Source of the DNA: Clarkia xantiana subsp. parviflora
Lineage: Eukaryota > Streptophyta > Magnoliopsida > Myrtales > Onagraceae
Length of the DNA: 64,000 nucleotides
Assembly: GCA_036873135.1 (NCBI GenBank)
Contig: JAPTYO010000010.1
Coordinates: 22,871,772 to 22,935,771 of the forward strand
Direction: 5' to 3'
Below are positions 23,197-33,276 of this stretch, piece after piece. The position numbers and the translations under genes were made by a program. The notes under the pieces were generated by a model. The model was not told where the DNA came from. It ran no database searches and saw only the letters and a program-made list of their open reading frames with translations. Positions within the stretch are counted from its first letter, which is position 1. Each line of letters begins with the position of its first letter.

Positions 23197-24004
23197 GGTT
23201 AAGAACGTATGAAATGTCTGAACTATGACCCATGTTAATGGGAGAGGTCCGAAATTTAAAAAGTTAATAACGGAGGTCTGAAATTTCAATTTTGTTGATT
23301 TGAGGTTTTCCGTCCATTTTTAGGGTTAAATTTAACAGAATTGTGTGAAATGACATTTTTGCCCCTTTAATATTTTGTTTTATTTAATATCTTATTTAAG
23401 GAAATGTGAAATGATAATTTTACCCCTAAAGTCATATTAAAACCACCCAGCTCCGTCCACCGCCACCCGACTCCGGCCACCACCACCCGACTCCGGCGAC
23501 CACCACCTCGACTCCGACGACCACCACCTCGGCTCCGAAGACCCGGCTCCATCCACCACCTCAGCAAAAAAACTCCGATCGAAGCCAAAAAAGCTCTGAT
23601 CGGAGCCCAATCGGGGCTGGTGGCTCCGATTTGGGCCCAATCGGAGCCTTAGTGGTGGTCGCCGGAGTACGATGGTGGTCGCCGGAGCTGGGTTGGTGGT
23701 CACCGGAGTCGGGTGGTGGTCGCCGGAGCCGTGGTGGCTTCAAGGGCATTTTGGTCTTTTCACTTCAAGCATGTGAGGGGCACACTTGATAGAAGGGCAT
23801 TTTTGGAAATTTATTTTATTTCCGGTCACATGCCAAGCATGTGACAACCTTCCGATAGTTTTAACGGAAAAAACTAACGGAGACCGCTGTTATCAACAAA
23901 ACTGAAATTTCAGACCTCCGTTATTAACTTTTTAAATTTCAGACCTCTCCCGTTAACATGGTTGATAGTTCAGACCTTTCATAGGTTCTTAAACCTTTTA
24001 AATA
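23187..24004. mobile_element. Mutator-like element with about 105-bp terminal inverted repeats
   Basis: The element spans 23196-23995 (800 bp). Its first and last 105 bp or so are inverted copies of each other at close to 90% identity (shared blocks aatttaaaaagttaataa and cggaggtctgaaattt). It is flanked by a perfect 9-bp duplication TTTTAAATA (23187-23195 and 23996-24004), the size typical of Mutator transposition. The interior is GC-richer, with repeated ccaccacccgactccgg words and their inverse. There is no transposase gene, so it is non-autonomous. Confidence 0.92.
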
Positions 24005-24011
24005 TTAAAAT

Positions 24012-24198
24012 GTTATTTTCCCTCTTGAAAGATCTTATAGAGATTTTATTGCTAAAAATGGAAAAGTTACTAAAAGTATCCACCCGCTTGAAGGAAATTC
24101 AACTTTAAAGATAAATGATGATGACGTTTTAGCAACTCTTTTTAGGAAAAGTGACAAAGTAGAAGCTGTTGTGAACAAAACAATTTTACAAACTTAAC
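24012..24198 (+). pseudogene. Second fragment of the interrupted unknown protein
   Basis: Open frame of about 61 codons after the Mutator-like insertion, ending in TAA at 24196-24198. It resembles the fragment at 22942 in its charged, Lys/Asp/Asn-rich composition. After the stop another frame stays partly open to about 24320 (MGDQLNRIEIKVSQK). No catalytic motif is visible and the family is unknown. A virus-like or retroelement origin is only a possibility. Confidence 0.35.
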
Positions 24199-24506
24199 TC
24201 TCAAAACAATGGGAGATCAATTAAATCGAATTGAGATAAAGGTTTCTCAAAAAATGTTTAAATCAGAATTACTACATACTAAAGAAAAAAAAAAGTTTTC
24301 AATTCAGAACCATTTCAAATAGATAAAAGGGTTTTATTTAAACACATGCCATTTGAGAAACTTCACTTTAAATCTCAAAAAATTTAGTCGACGGCAAACC
24401 TCGTATGAACTATTCGGAGACGGAGACATAAACTGAAAACTGAGATGTTGATGCTATTGGATAACTATATATTAACAGGCGCCCTCCCATTCCGGCGAGT
24501 GGGAGC

Positions 24507-25081
24507 TGTTAGCATATGGTGATGTGGCGTCTTAATTGGTAGCCCGTTAATGCTAAGGAAATTACCTAAGTTAATTAGGTAATTGTCACATTAGGGTAAT
24601 TGGGCCACCCTAACCCTAATTGACATGGGAGGCCCAAAATTGGGCCTCCCCCTTAATAGCATAGGTTCGGCCGGATTTGTCCCACATTGGTTGGAGTGGA
24701 CTTTTGTCAACTCCACCAATCCTATATATAGGGGACTCACCTAATGGGTTTAAAACATTCATTCAGAATAAGAAGTACCTCAATTGAGGAACTTGAGAGA
24801 AACCCTCTCACCCCTTGGTAGTGATTTTCGGTGCACATCTTAGTCCGAGGTTCTGTCCCCGTTGAAGAATTGATCAATGACTTTGTTGTGGAGCTTATAC
24901 CGCGTAGGACTTCTTCTCACGAAGAACTTGTACGGGTTCCGACCGGAGGATCAGAACTCCCTCCACAACGTTCTTGGGCAGGAAAGCTACTGAGGTATGT
25001 GTACATTATTCCGCTGCGTAATTAGATTACTTTCTAGTACACGTTTAGCATTTCGTAGTATTACGTCCCCGTAATCCAACA
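24507..25081 (+). mobile_element. Copia-type LTR, plus orientation
   Basis: 575 bp from TGTTAGCATATGG to GTAATCCAACA, related to the LTRs at 22306 and 30747. A promoter-like ctatatatagggg lies at about 24723-24735. No primer binding site follows and no matching 5-bp duplication flanks it (ggagc versus gtttc), so it is a solo or rearranged copy rather than a simple solo LTR. Confidence 0.75.
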
Positions 25082-25126
25082 GTTTCCTCCCGAACAATCC
25101 TCCCGATATATTTCTCCCAGTTTATC

Positions 25127-25898
25127 ATGCATCCGTCAATGAGATGTCCAACCCTACGACGGGTACTCCTGTCTAGGGTGATTTCTACTATCCAGGCTAT
25201 ATATCTACTGATTTTTTTGACGCATGAACGCCTGCTTTGGAACCATCACATATTCGGAAATTACACAGCAAATCCTGGTTACTTTATGATCCATTATGCA
25301 GATTATCAGCATAAAAATGGCTTTTCTTATGCTTCCTCTCAAAGTGCTAGTCCGTCATTTGTTTCAAAATTTGCAAACATAAATTTCTCCCAAATGTCAA
25401 GATTTCATCTGGAAAGGTTGTCATGCAGGTCTACGTCTAAGTTATATTCTATTACGTCGCATACCGTCAATTGACTTGACTTGCCCATTTTATTCCTCCC
25501 AGCCGGAGACTTGGGATCACTAGATGTGGTCTTGCCAATTTCTTCACAAATTTTGTTTGCATTCGATCTGGGAATTCGCCAAGGCCATATGCCCTACACC
25601 CGAGTCATGGACTGGCTTTATGTAGATACTCTCAGTTTAACAACTCACTCATGGACTTCAACCGATTTTATTATCATAATGCTTCATCATGTTGAGCATT
25701 TGGTTAGAATGTATTGAAAGGGTGTTTCATGTCAAAGCACCGCTATCGCCTCTGTTTTTGCTACTTATTTGCGTGTGTGCTGATAACGCTTTATGTATCA
25801 CTATTGTTACGGGACAAAAACACTCACCGTGTATGGAGAGAGGGGATGAAATAGTTGAATTGGTTATATACTTATGGGAGAAGGGGCCGAAGATTTAG
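25127..25898 (+). pseudogene. Degraded coding remnant, unrecognised
   Basis: Three overlapping open stretches (25127-25474, 25481-25717, 25689-25898) contain protein-like runs such as SYASSQSASPSFVSKF, NINFSQMSRFHLERL and SSQILFAFDLGIRQGHM in shifting frames. Composition is less AT-rich than the flanks. The segment starts right after the copia LTR and may be the distal part of the broken gene seen at 22942-24198, displaced by the LTR insertion. No diagnostic motif was found, so no function is claimed. Confidence 0.35.
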
Positions 25899-26165
25899 TT
25901 GAAACGTCACGCGACTAGGGCTCGCCTGCATTCCACTTCCTTGATTTTTTTAATTAAATTATTATTATTTTTGCTAATATTATTATTAAAACCCAAAAGT
26001 AATAAATTTAAATAGTTATATATATTATAAGAGAAAATAAGAAAACAAGAATTTTGTTCATGTATTATTTTTGGAGAACATTATTCAAAATTATCTTTTT
26101 CATCCTAGTTAAGTGGATTTTTTTTAATGTCTGTACTTGATCTTGCAACGCTTTATGCGCATATG

Positions 26166-27046
26166 GGGTGTTTGGATAGACGTAATATGAGATTACAAGT
26201 AATGCGAGTTAAGTAATGTAATATTAGATTGCATTATTTGATTGTGCTGTAATATGAAGTGTAATTTTATATTACAGTGTTTGGTAGTAAATCTTAGTAC
26301 GATCGATTCAAACGAATATTCATTTTAAGAATAACTAACTTACTTCTTAAACTTTATGTTTGGTGTTAAATCTGTATAGTCTAATCATGAATTATAAAAA
26401 TAAAATTCACATAGATATTAAAATATTAAAATTAAATTCACATAGCTATTAAATTATATTGATTGGATCATTTTGTATAGCTTTATAAGATGATTTTCAT
26501 AAAAAAAAATATAATGTAAAAGACTGTACTCATTTTTACGAACATCATCTGGATTATTAATTATTATAATAACAAGTGCACTTAAGTAGTCTTTCCTACT
26601 ATCAAAAGTCACGGGTTCAAATCTTTACGGCGCAAGCTAAATTTCATATAACTGGGTTCTGACCCTGTGCTACGCGCGGGGTGACCTGCTAAACCGTAAA
26701 TATTAATATGTACAAAAACCATTAAAATTAGCTATAAATTAGCTATTTAATAATTATTATAATAACAATTAATAAAGTAGATAAAAAATAAAAAAATAAA
26801 AAAGATAATAACAGTAGAATAAGCTATAAATTAGCTATTTAATAAATAATAATAAATTAATAAACACTATAATCTTATTTAATTTCATATTACATCCGTT
26901 TTTGACGTAATGTCACATTACATTGGAATTACGTTGTCTCATATTACAATGTACTCCACATTAAATTGTCTGTTTTGTCAAACAACTGGATGTAATATTA
27001 AAAGTAACGTATGATGACATCTCACATTACATCCATCCAAACACCC
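26166..27046. mobile_element. TIR element (GGGTGTTTGG ends), non-autonomous
   Basis: The ends are inverted repeats of about 28 bp: gggtgtttggatagacgtaa at the left, and the complement of ttacatccatccaaacaccc at the right (about 25 of 28 positions agree). No coding sequence lies inside. The target duplication is unclear, so the superfamily is not assigned. One copy of a 141-bp repeat (26589-26729) lies inside it. Confidence 0.7.
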
Positions 27047-27214
27047 TATAAGTGCATGTTTTTTCAATTTACCACTTTCCTACTATCAAAAGTCACGGGT
27101 TCAAATCTTTACAGCGCAAGCTAAATTTCATATAACTGGGTTCTGACCCTGTGCTACGCGCGGGGCGACCTGCTAAACCGTAAATATTAATATGTACAAA
27201 AACCATTAAAATTA
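26589..27214 (+). repeat. Two copies of a 141-bp direct repeat with a B-box-like motif
   Basis: The block from ctttcctactatcaaaag to caaaaaccattaaaatta occurs at 26589-26729 and about 27072-27214 with only about two differences. Each copy contains GGTTCAAATCT, like the internal pol III B box, and a GC-rich cctgtgctacgcgcgggg stretch. One copy lies inside the TIR element and one just outside, so the block moved or was duplicated recently. A SINE origin is possible but no clear A box is seen. Confidence 0.7.
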
Positions 27215-27308
27215 TGTGTCGACTTTATTAGTTTTAGATAAACTAATGACTCTCCAAGATTCTCTAGTTTTTTTAATTTCAAAGTAACAGTTTCATAACC
27301 ATCATTAC

Positions 27309-28787
27309 TTGGTTCCTCCGGGCATCCCAGGCATCATGCCCTCACTATCCGGCCGAGCACCATAGCCTCCCGGGCTAATGCTGCCCAGGCTCGCACCCCT
27401 CCCGCTTTTCATGCTTGTAGTTGCACCGGATCATAAACTTAAAAATATTTCCTAACTTGGAGTGGATTTCACTGATAGTCTTGTCTTTAATTTGAATATT
27501 ACATAGAAAGAGGAATAAGTTATAAGTGGGAACAAAAAGTTTCAATCTTGATGTTTTTCCCCTTTTGCTGAATTAAAATGTTAGAATCTTGATGTTTTCT
27601 TTTGCTTAATAAAAAGTTGAAAGCATTATTGTTTCACGTGAATGTTATAATGAAAGGAAGATTACCTCTTCTTGTCGGGGAAATGAGTTACTTGAGCAGC
27701 GAGTTAATTGTTGGTCAGTTCCTTCATACACATAAAGTACGTAACATTTATTTGCCTCGACTTGAGAGGCTCGTCAAGTTTCTTCCCTATGTTGGTGAAG
27801 AACTAACATATCGCCTCAATATTCTTCTCAGCCGGGCAAGTTTTATTCTCAGGTCTTAGAAGTTTCTATTTCAAACCAAATCACACCCACGAGTAAAGTA
27901 AAAAAACATTCTTTGAAAAAAATTGTGTTGAAGAATTTTTTTAGGGAGTGATGGTCAAACATGTGCAGAATGTGTTGCACAATCTTCTCTAGGACCATCT
28001 TTTGCTTTAGCAGCTCTCTAGTTAAACAGATGTTTCCTAAAGTTCGGAGCTTGACCATTCTTTCTTTGTCTCTTCGCTCAAGCTCCTGCTCAGGTTTGTT
28101 CAATTGCTTCATCTCTTCTCTAAGTGTATCAGCGCCTTCGAATGCCTTTTGGCATATGTTTAGAAAGTCACTTAAAGGTAATTTTTTTTTTTTCGCCAGG
28201 AGGGAAGTTTGGCAGCTTTTCGTCATAACAAAGAAAAGCACAAAATGTGGGTTCTAATACATTCTTTTCAAAAATCAGCTGAATCACACCCTGCATTTAA
28301 AAAGAAATTAGAAAACGGTTCAATCAAATTTGAACACATTAAAGTTTCATACCCTAGATTCAAAATTTTGAAAAACAAAATCAAACTTACTTAACTTTAG
28401 AATATCTGTTGTTGTGATGCCAGGGTCGATTAGTTGACCCTTGAGAAGATCAAATTTATATGGACTGAAGAATCCCAATGGTTCCACATTTTTCAAACTT
28501 TCAGAAATTTAAAAAATAGAGACTAAGTAGTAGAAATTAGAAGACTATCTTTGTTTTATCAAAAGATTCGACATATTACACAACATATTATTAGTGTTAA
28601 CTGTCAAAGAACAAACAATATCAAGAGGATCAATGAACCATATACTATACATGTCATAATAATGTTTTTGATGCAGCTAAGAGACTTACCCTTTTACAGT
28701 CTTCAAGACACGATCTTTATCAGATAAAATAGCTCTTTAGGAGGACCATGAGACCTCAGCCCTAGCAAGAGCTGGAGAAGGGCCTCC
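27309..28787 (-). pseudogene. EIFISO4G: eIF(iso)4G pseudogene (MIF4G region), unprocessed
   Basis: On the minus strand, pieces read in the order of plant eIF(iso)4G: 28787-28691 (ALARAEVSW, then a stop, then DKDRVLKTVKG); about 28468-28397 (KFDLLKGQLIDPGITTTDIL); 28290-27955 ([15 protein letters not shown], then [30 protein letters not shown] and LLKQKMV); about 27835-27655 (NIEAIC-stop-FFTNIGKKLDEP); and 27425-27309 (GGYGARPDSEGMMPGMPGG). Splice-like boundaries remain between pieces, so it came from a genomic copy, not from cDNA. Internal stops and a frameshift at a T-run (about 28180-28193) disable it. The intact protein is the scaffold of the plant cap-binding complex eIF(iso)4F. The functional parent is not in this window. 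Confidence 0.85.
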
Positions 28788-28799
28788 CTGTACAATAGG

Positions 28800-29488
28800 A
28801 AAAGACACCCAAACTTTAAAATTCAGGTTTCCTAAAAATTTGGGCAGCGTATGAAAGGAAGCCTATCGAGGAGAAAAAAAATTCTAAACATTTGGCATCA
28901 GATACAAAAAAGTAAAAATTCTCGCGGAATTCTTACTTAACAATTGATTTAAAGATACATGACCCTTCCAAATTGGGAGCTATGTTGATCCTGCCTAACT
29001 AAATTGGTTAGCATTTAGATGTGTGGAGTTAAAACGACCACCAAATTCTCTATTCTCTCAAATAGTGTCTCATGATCTCCCCTCCCTGGAGATTGGAGTT
29101 GCTGATGCCGATCGACCACGCCAATCAAGACCGTCCCTGGGTTTGAATCGTTAGCACCTAAAACAAAATAAACAGTTTACAGTAAAGTTACGTCTCATTA
29201 TCCCACTTTAGAAGCCTGAATTTGTTCTTCCCCAAGTTTGTTCTTCACCAAAAATTTCCCTTCACAATCTCATCATTGGGTTTACCATTCTAGGGAACAT
29301 TAGTACAAAGAAGAAGTACGTCAAACTTTGATTAAAGATGGGAAGAAAATTTTTACTTGATTTTAAAACATCACCCATAAGTCTCAGTAGAAATAAAATA
29401 TACCCCTTTAATCTGTAATAGGTGTTCCCGTGTATACCGGGTTTGGGACCTGCCCTCAAACTACACATACCCATCTAAAACAAAATGA

Positions 29489-29527
<39 letters not shown>

Positions 29528-30746
29528 GGAAAGTTCACAGCAGTGGGCAAAACTTTATACTCCGAAGAGTGTAATGAAAGATAGAATAAACAAAGTAATT
29601 TTTCATAAATAAGTTGAAATTAACCATTTTGAGCACACAACTGCAGTACATTAGCAGCAAATGTAAGGGTTCTGCAAATTGTAACGTACTTACATACCTA
29701 AAGGCTAGCCAAAAAGAACCATCACTAACTTGCAAGAAAGCAATCTAGGGCAAGGGCTTATGAGGGGGAGCCTCAAGCCTCGACCTCCCAAACCTGAACT
29801 AACTTCAATTTTAGACCAACATTATTGAGACATTCACGGTCTTAAAAACTTTGCTCAAGCTGAAGACACACAATGTCTTTGCCCACCATCATCCTGAACA
29901 TTACGGTATTCTGAGATTGCCATCGCCGACTGTGAAGCTAGGGCGGCGTCGTCGACTCGAAACCTCCAGATCCTTGCAAAGGGAATTTCCTAAACGTATC
30001 TACCGTGAATGTCTTAATTAGTCGACCAATGGCTGCTTAATACCGTACTATTGTATTCATCATCGAGGAGCTGCTACGCTTCTTAGATGGAGATTTGGTG
30101 GACGAATCAGCCTGGAGATGTTTATGAATTTGGATTCCTTCATCATCCTTCAAAAGAGTTCTAAACCAGGAAAATCAGCTCATGGTCGTTTCTCCGCTCT
30201 TCGACGTCATTCATACCATCATGAATCAAATAGTGCAAGGTGGTATTAGTAAACTACATTTATATATCAGTTATGCAAATGTTCATATACATCATGGAGC
30301 TATCTTATATAAATCATTAATTAGAGTCAAACATATATGCATACGTAGACATATATCTATATCCACATCCACACACCTCTATTTTACTACCATAAACACA
30401 GATTTTATATAGCAATTGACAAAATTTTCATATCTACAAATTAATCGATATACCAACTGGATGCGATGACATCTTGGTAATAGTTCTTAGGAACATGTCG
30501 TTGGAAGGTCTACCCCAACTAAGCAAAATAACAGGTGGAGAGCTACGTGGAACTTACATGGATCCAATTTGGGTATGTGTCGATGATATCATGTGTCGCC
30601 AATCTCTGCTCTACAATCAAAAAATTGATTCATTGTTAGATGAGAGAGAAAAAAAAAACTGAAGTAAAGATCAGAGCTTCGAAATGAACACCCAATTGTC
30701 ACGGATTCAAAACCCAATCGTTGCCGATTCAGGACCTAATAGGGTA
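28800..30746. other. Intergenic; weak traces only
   Basis: At about 29040-29160 the minus strand has a short open stretch (ANDSNPGTVLIGVVDRHQQ) that could be a further eIF(iso)4G pseudo-exon, but this is weak. An (AT)n microsatellite lies at about 29490-29522. The rest, to the solo LTR at 30747, shows no gene or clear repeat. Confidence 0.4.
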
Positions 30747-31346
30747 TGTTAGCATTTGGAGATTGGGCCGCCGTAATTATGAGCTTATTAACATGAGTCA
30801 GTTACCTAAGACAATTGGTAATGTCACATTAGGATTTTGGGCTAGGTCTAAAATCCCAATTGACATGAGATGCCCAAAATTAGGCATCCCTTACTCTATG
30901 GCCGGCCGAATTATGTAGGAGGGAAAAATGGAATTTTGTCCACTTTGCTCCTCTTATAAAATGGGAGTGTTAGGGATTAATTCTAGGTTAATCACTTAAT
31001 CACTTTTGTGGTGAGACAAAAAGAAATTCCTCCTCTCTATACATAGGTTTCGGCCGAACCACATATTGCTCAAAGATGTGCCAAATTGCTTTCAAGCAAT
31101 TCTCCCGGAGATCCATCATTGCCTCCGAATCGACAGAGGCTTTGTTGTGGAGGCAAATCGGCGTAGGGCTTCCTTAACAAGAACCCTTACAGGAACCGTC
31201 CGGCGGATCGAGAACTCCCCTAGAAAATCTTGGGACTGCGGAAATTTTGAATAGGTATGTGCCCCTTAGTTCGTTGCGTAATGTGTTTACTAGCATGTAC
31301 CTTTGTTAATTTCCGTAGTATTAATCCATCATAATCCTACAGGGTA
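30742..31346 (+). mobile_element. Solo copia-type LTR with 5-bp target duplication
   Basis: The LTR spans 30747-31341 (595 bp), TGTTAGCATTTGGAG to ATAATCCTACA, flanked by GGGTA at 30742-30746 and 31342-31346. It shares family words with the LTRs at 22306 and 24507. Absence of an interior together with an intact duplication shows that recombination between two LTRs removed the element. Short frames inside are not coding. Confidence 0.88.
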
Positions 31347-31453
31347 CTTGCGGGTCAGGCTGAAGTAGTCGCAGCATGTGACAGTGATTGACCTCACCTC
31401 GTACTCCGCCGATTCCTCGCCTCCAGTGCTGGATTTATCTTGGGAGCCTCTGA

Positions 31454-31735
31454 CTACGACATCAGCCTTCCACTTCTTCCTCCGAGACCGCTGATTGGTC
31501 TTCTACTTGGATCTTCAATTGGAGGCGGCAGATAATTTAAGTGGAGGCATATAATAGACTGGAACGTCTCGGTCAGGTGAACTGAAAGGTCTCCATTTGG
31601 CATTTTAATTTCAGAGATGACGCGTGTCGGAGCTAGATAAATTGGTGTGTGCAATTCACTGATGCGTTGAAGTTGTTGCTGACGTAGTGAAATCACAAGC
31701 ACTCCCTTAGTCTCTCTGTTGGGCCTGGTTAGGTG
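31454..31735 (-). CDS. Possible exon of an unrecognised plant gene
   Basis: The minus-strand frame is open from about 31735 to a stop at 31454, with an in-frame ATG at 31702. It reads protein-like sequence including SLRQQQLQRISELHTPIYL and MPNGDLSVHLTETF, with a Pro/Gly/Arg-rich tail. Base composition is higher in GC than the flanks. No partner exons were found and no family is recognised. It may be a captured gene fragment or a decayed exon. Confidence 0.3.
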   Translation of the reverse strand, partial: HLTRPNRETKGVLVISLRQQQLQRISELHTPIYLAPTRVISEIKMPNGDLSVHLTETFQSIICLHLNYLPPPIEDPSRRPISGLGGRSGRLMS

Positions 31736-31816
31736 GCGCGCTGTGGATTGCTCCTGATTGCTGATGTTTCCTCTTACTTTATATAATATATAGATAGTAA
31801 AAAAAAACCTTGCACA

Positions 31817-32483
31817 ATGATAGATATACGTCAGATTCGGTTCGTTTTACATTCGGTTCGTCAACAGGCAAAACCCACCAACGGTTTACAAACGCCTATA
31901 ACGGGTTAGAACGGTCTGAGCGCGCGACACACACATACTCGGATCGTAACCGTCCGAATTAGCCAAACAATATGGACCCATCCAGATTGTCTTAGACATT
32001 CCAGAAAGGGCAATCCGGGGGTTCGGATTGTCAACCCGTACCTTCGGATTGTCCACGCAATCCGTAGGTTTGGCATGTCACTTCGGAACACGCGTATTCT
32101 CGTATACTTACACTACACGCAAGCCTTTCCCTTGCCAATTTTACTCAAATCCACGTCCGGTTCACTTTTTTCTACTAAACCGGGGTCGGACCGCTTAAAA
32201 CCGGGTTTGAACCCAAGGTCCCCTATATATAGGAACCTGGGTCACACATTTCATAACTTATCTTGGCAAGAGAGCTCTGACTTCTCACTAAGCTTTATCT
32301 CTCTAAGATTTCTTATTTTAGCATCGGAGAGGGCTCATTGCACACCACCCCCCTTGTGGTGTCGATACTACCCCGAGTGCAGGTCTCAGGAGGATCCCGC
32401 GTACAAGGCAAGTACAGCAACCCGACGAACACTTCAACCTACCTCACAAAGACCCGACACCCCAAGTGGTTCAGGTCCCAACA
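31817..32483 (+). repeat. LTR of a decayed gypsy-type element (left end approximate)
   Basis: The right end is clear: ...ggtcccaaca at 32483, followed by the primer-site-like tttTGGCGTCGTTTGC. A TATA-like ctatatatagg lies at 32223-32233. The left end near 31817 (tgatagatatacg) is a guess. It is similar in plan to the LTR at 35233-35907: both have gcatcrgagagggytcat, then a CCCCCC-rich stretch, then tggtgtcgat-like sequence. Confidence 0.5.
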
Positions 32484-33276
32484 TTTTGGCGTCGTTTGCA
32501 AGATCCGAACATAACAAGTTATACACTACCAAGAGCGATGACGAACAACCCTTCACATCCTGACAACTTAAACACAAGAAGGGAAAAGAAGCTGAGACGT
32601 TAAAAAAGAAAAGCCTCTACGGAAGCACCTAAGAAGGCACCACCAAGAAGGGGTCAAGCTGACCCTTCCTAGTTCCTGAGGCTACATCCACGGCTTCCTC
32701 GGCGCCAACTCCGAATGCACAACCGGAGCCTACTGTTCAAACCAATGAACCACCACCAAGGTTTGAGTGTAGGGAACGCGTAGATGAACAGCACCCTTAC
32801 GGGATGTCTGCAGAGGAACAACAGCCCCAATGAAGATCCCGCGTACAAGGCAAGTACAACAACCCGACGAACACTTCAACCTACCTCACAAAGACCCGAC
32901 GCCCCAAGTGGTTCAGGTCCCAACATTTTGGCGTCGTTTGCGAGATCCGAACATAACAAGTCATACATACCAAGAGCAATGACGAACAACCCTTCACATC
33001 CTGACAACTTAAACACGGGAAGGGAAAAGAAGCTGAGACGTTCAAAAAGAAAAGCCTCTACGGAAGCACCTAAGAAGGCACCACCAAGAAGGGGTCAAGC
33101 CGACCCTTCATACGTTCCTGAGTCTACATCCACGGCTTCCTCGGCGCCAACTCCGAATGCACAACCGGAGCCTACTGTTCAAACCAATGAACCACCACCA
33201 GGGTTTGAGTGTAGGGAACGCGTAGATGACAGCACCCTTACGGGATGTCTGCAGATGAACAACAGCCCCAAGGAGG
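32393..33276 (+). repeat. 442-bp tandem duplication over LTR end, primer site and gag start
   Basis: The block starting gatcccgcgtacaaggcaag at 32393 repeats from 32835 with few differences. Each copy contains the last part of the LTR, the TTTTGGCGTCGTTTGC primer-site-like sequence and the first part of gag (MTNNPSHPDNLN). In the first copy the gag frame has an early stop; in the second it stays open. Confidence 0.9.

Noticed and set aside
23367..23749. Minus-strand frames rich in Gly, Arg and Pro inside the Mutator-like element
   Set aside because: Generated by the ccaccacccgactccgg repeat; frames in all phases look equally simple.
24507..25081. Simple solo LTR with target duplication
   Set aside because: The 5-bp flanks do not match (ggagc versus gtttc), so only an LTR, possibly rearranged, is claimed.
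26661..26700. Helitron 3' end (GC-rich hairpin before ctaa)
   Set aside because: The ctaa is followed by A, not T, and no matching 5' end was found; the same sequence is part of the 141-bp repeat.
29430..29612. ORF containing an Ile-Tyr repeat
   Set aside because: Produced by an AT microsatellite.
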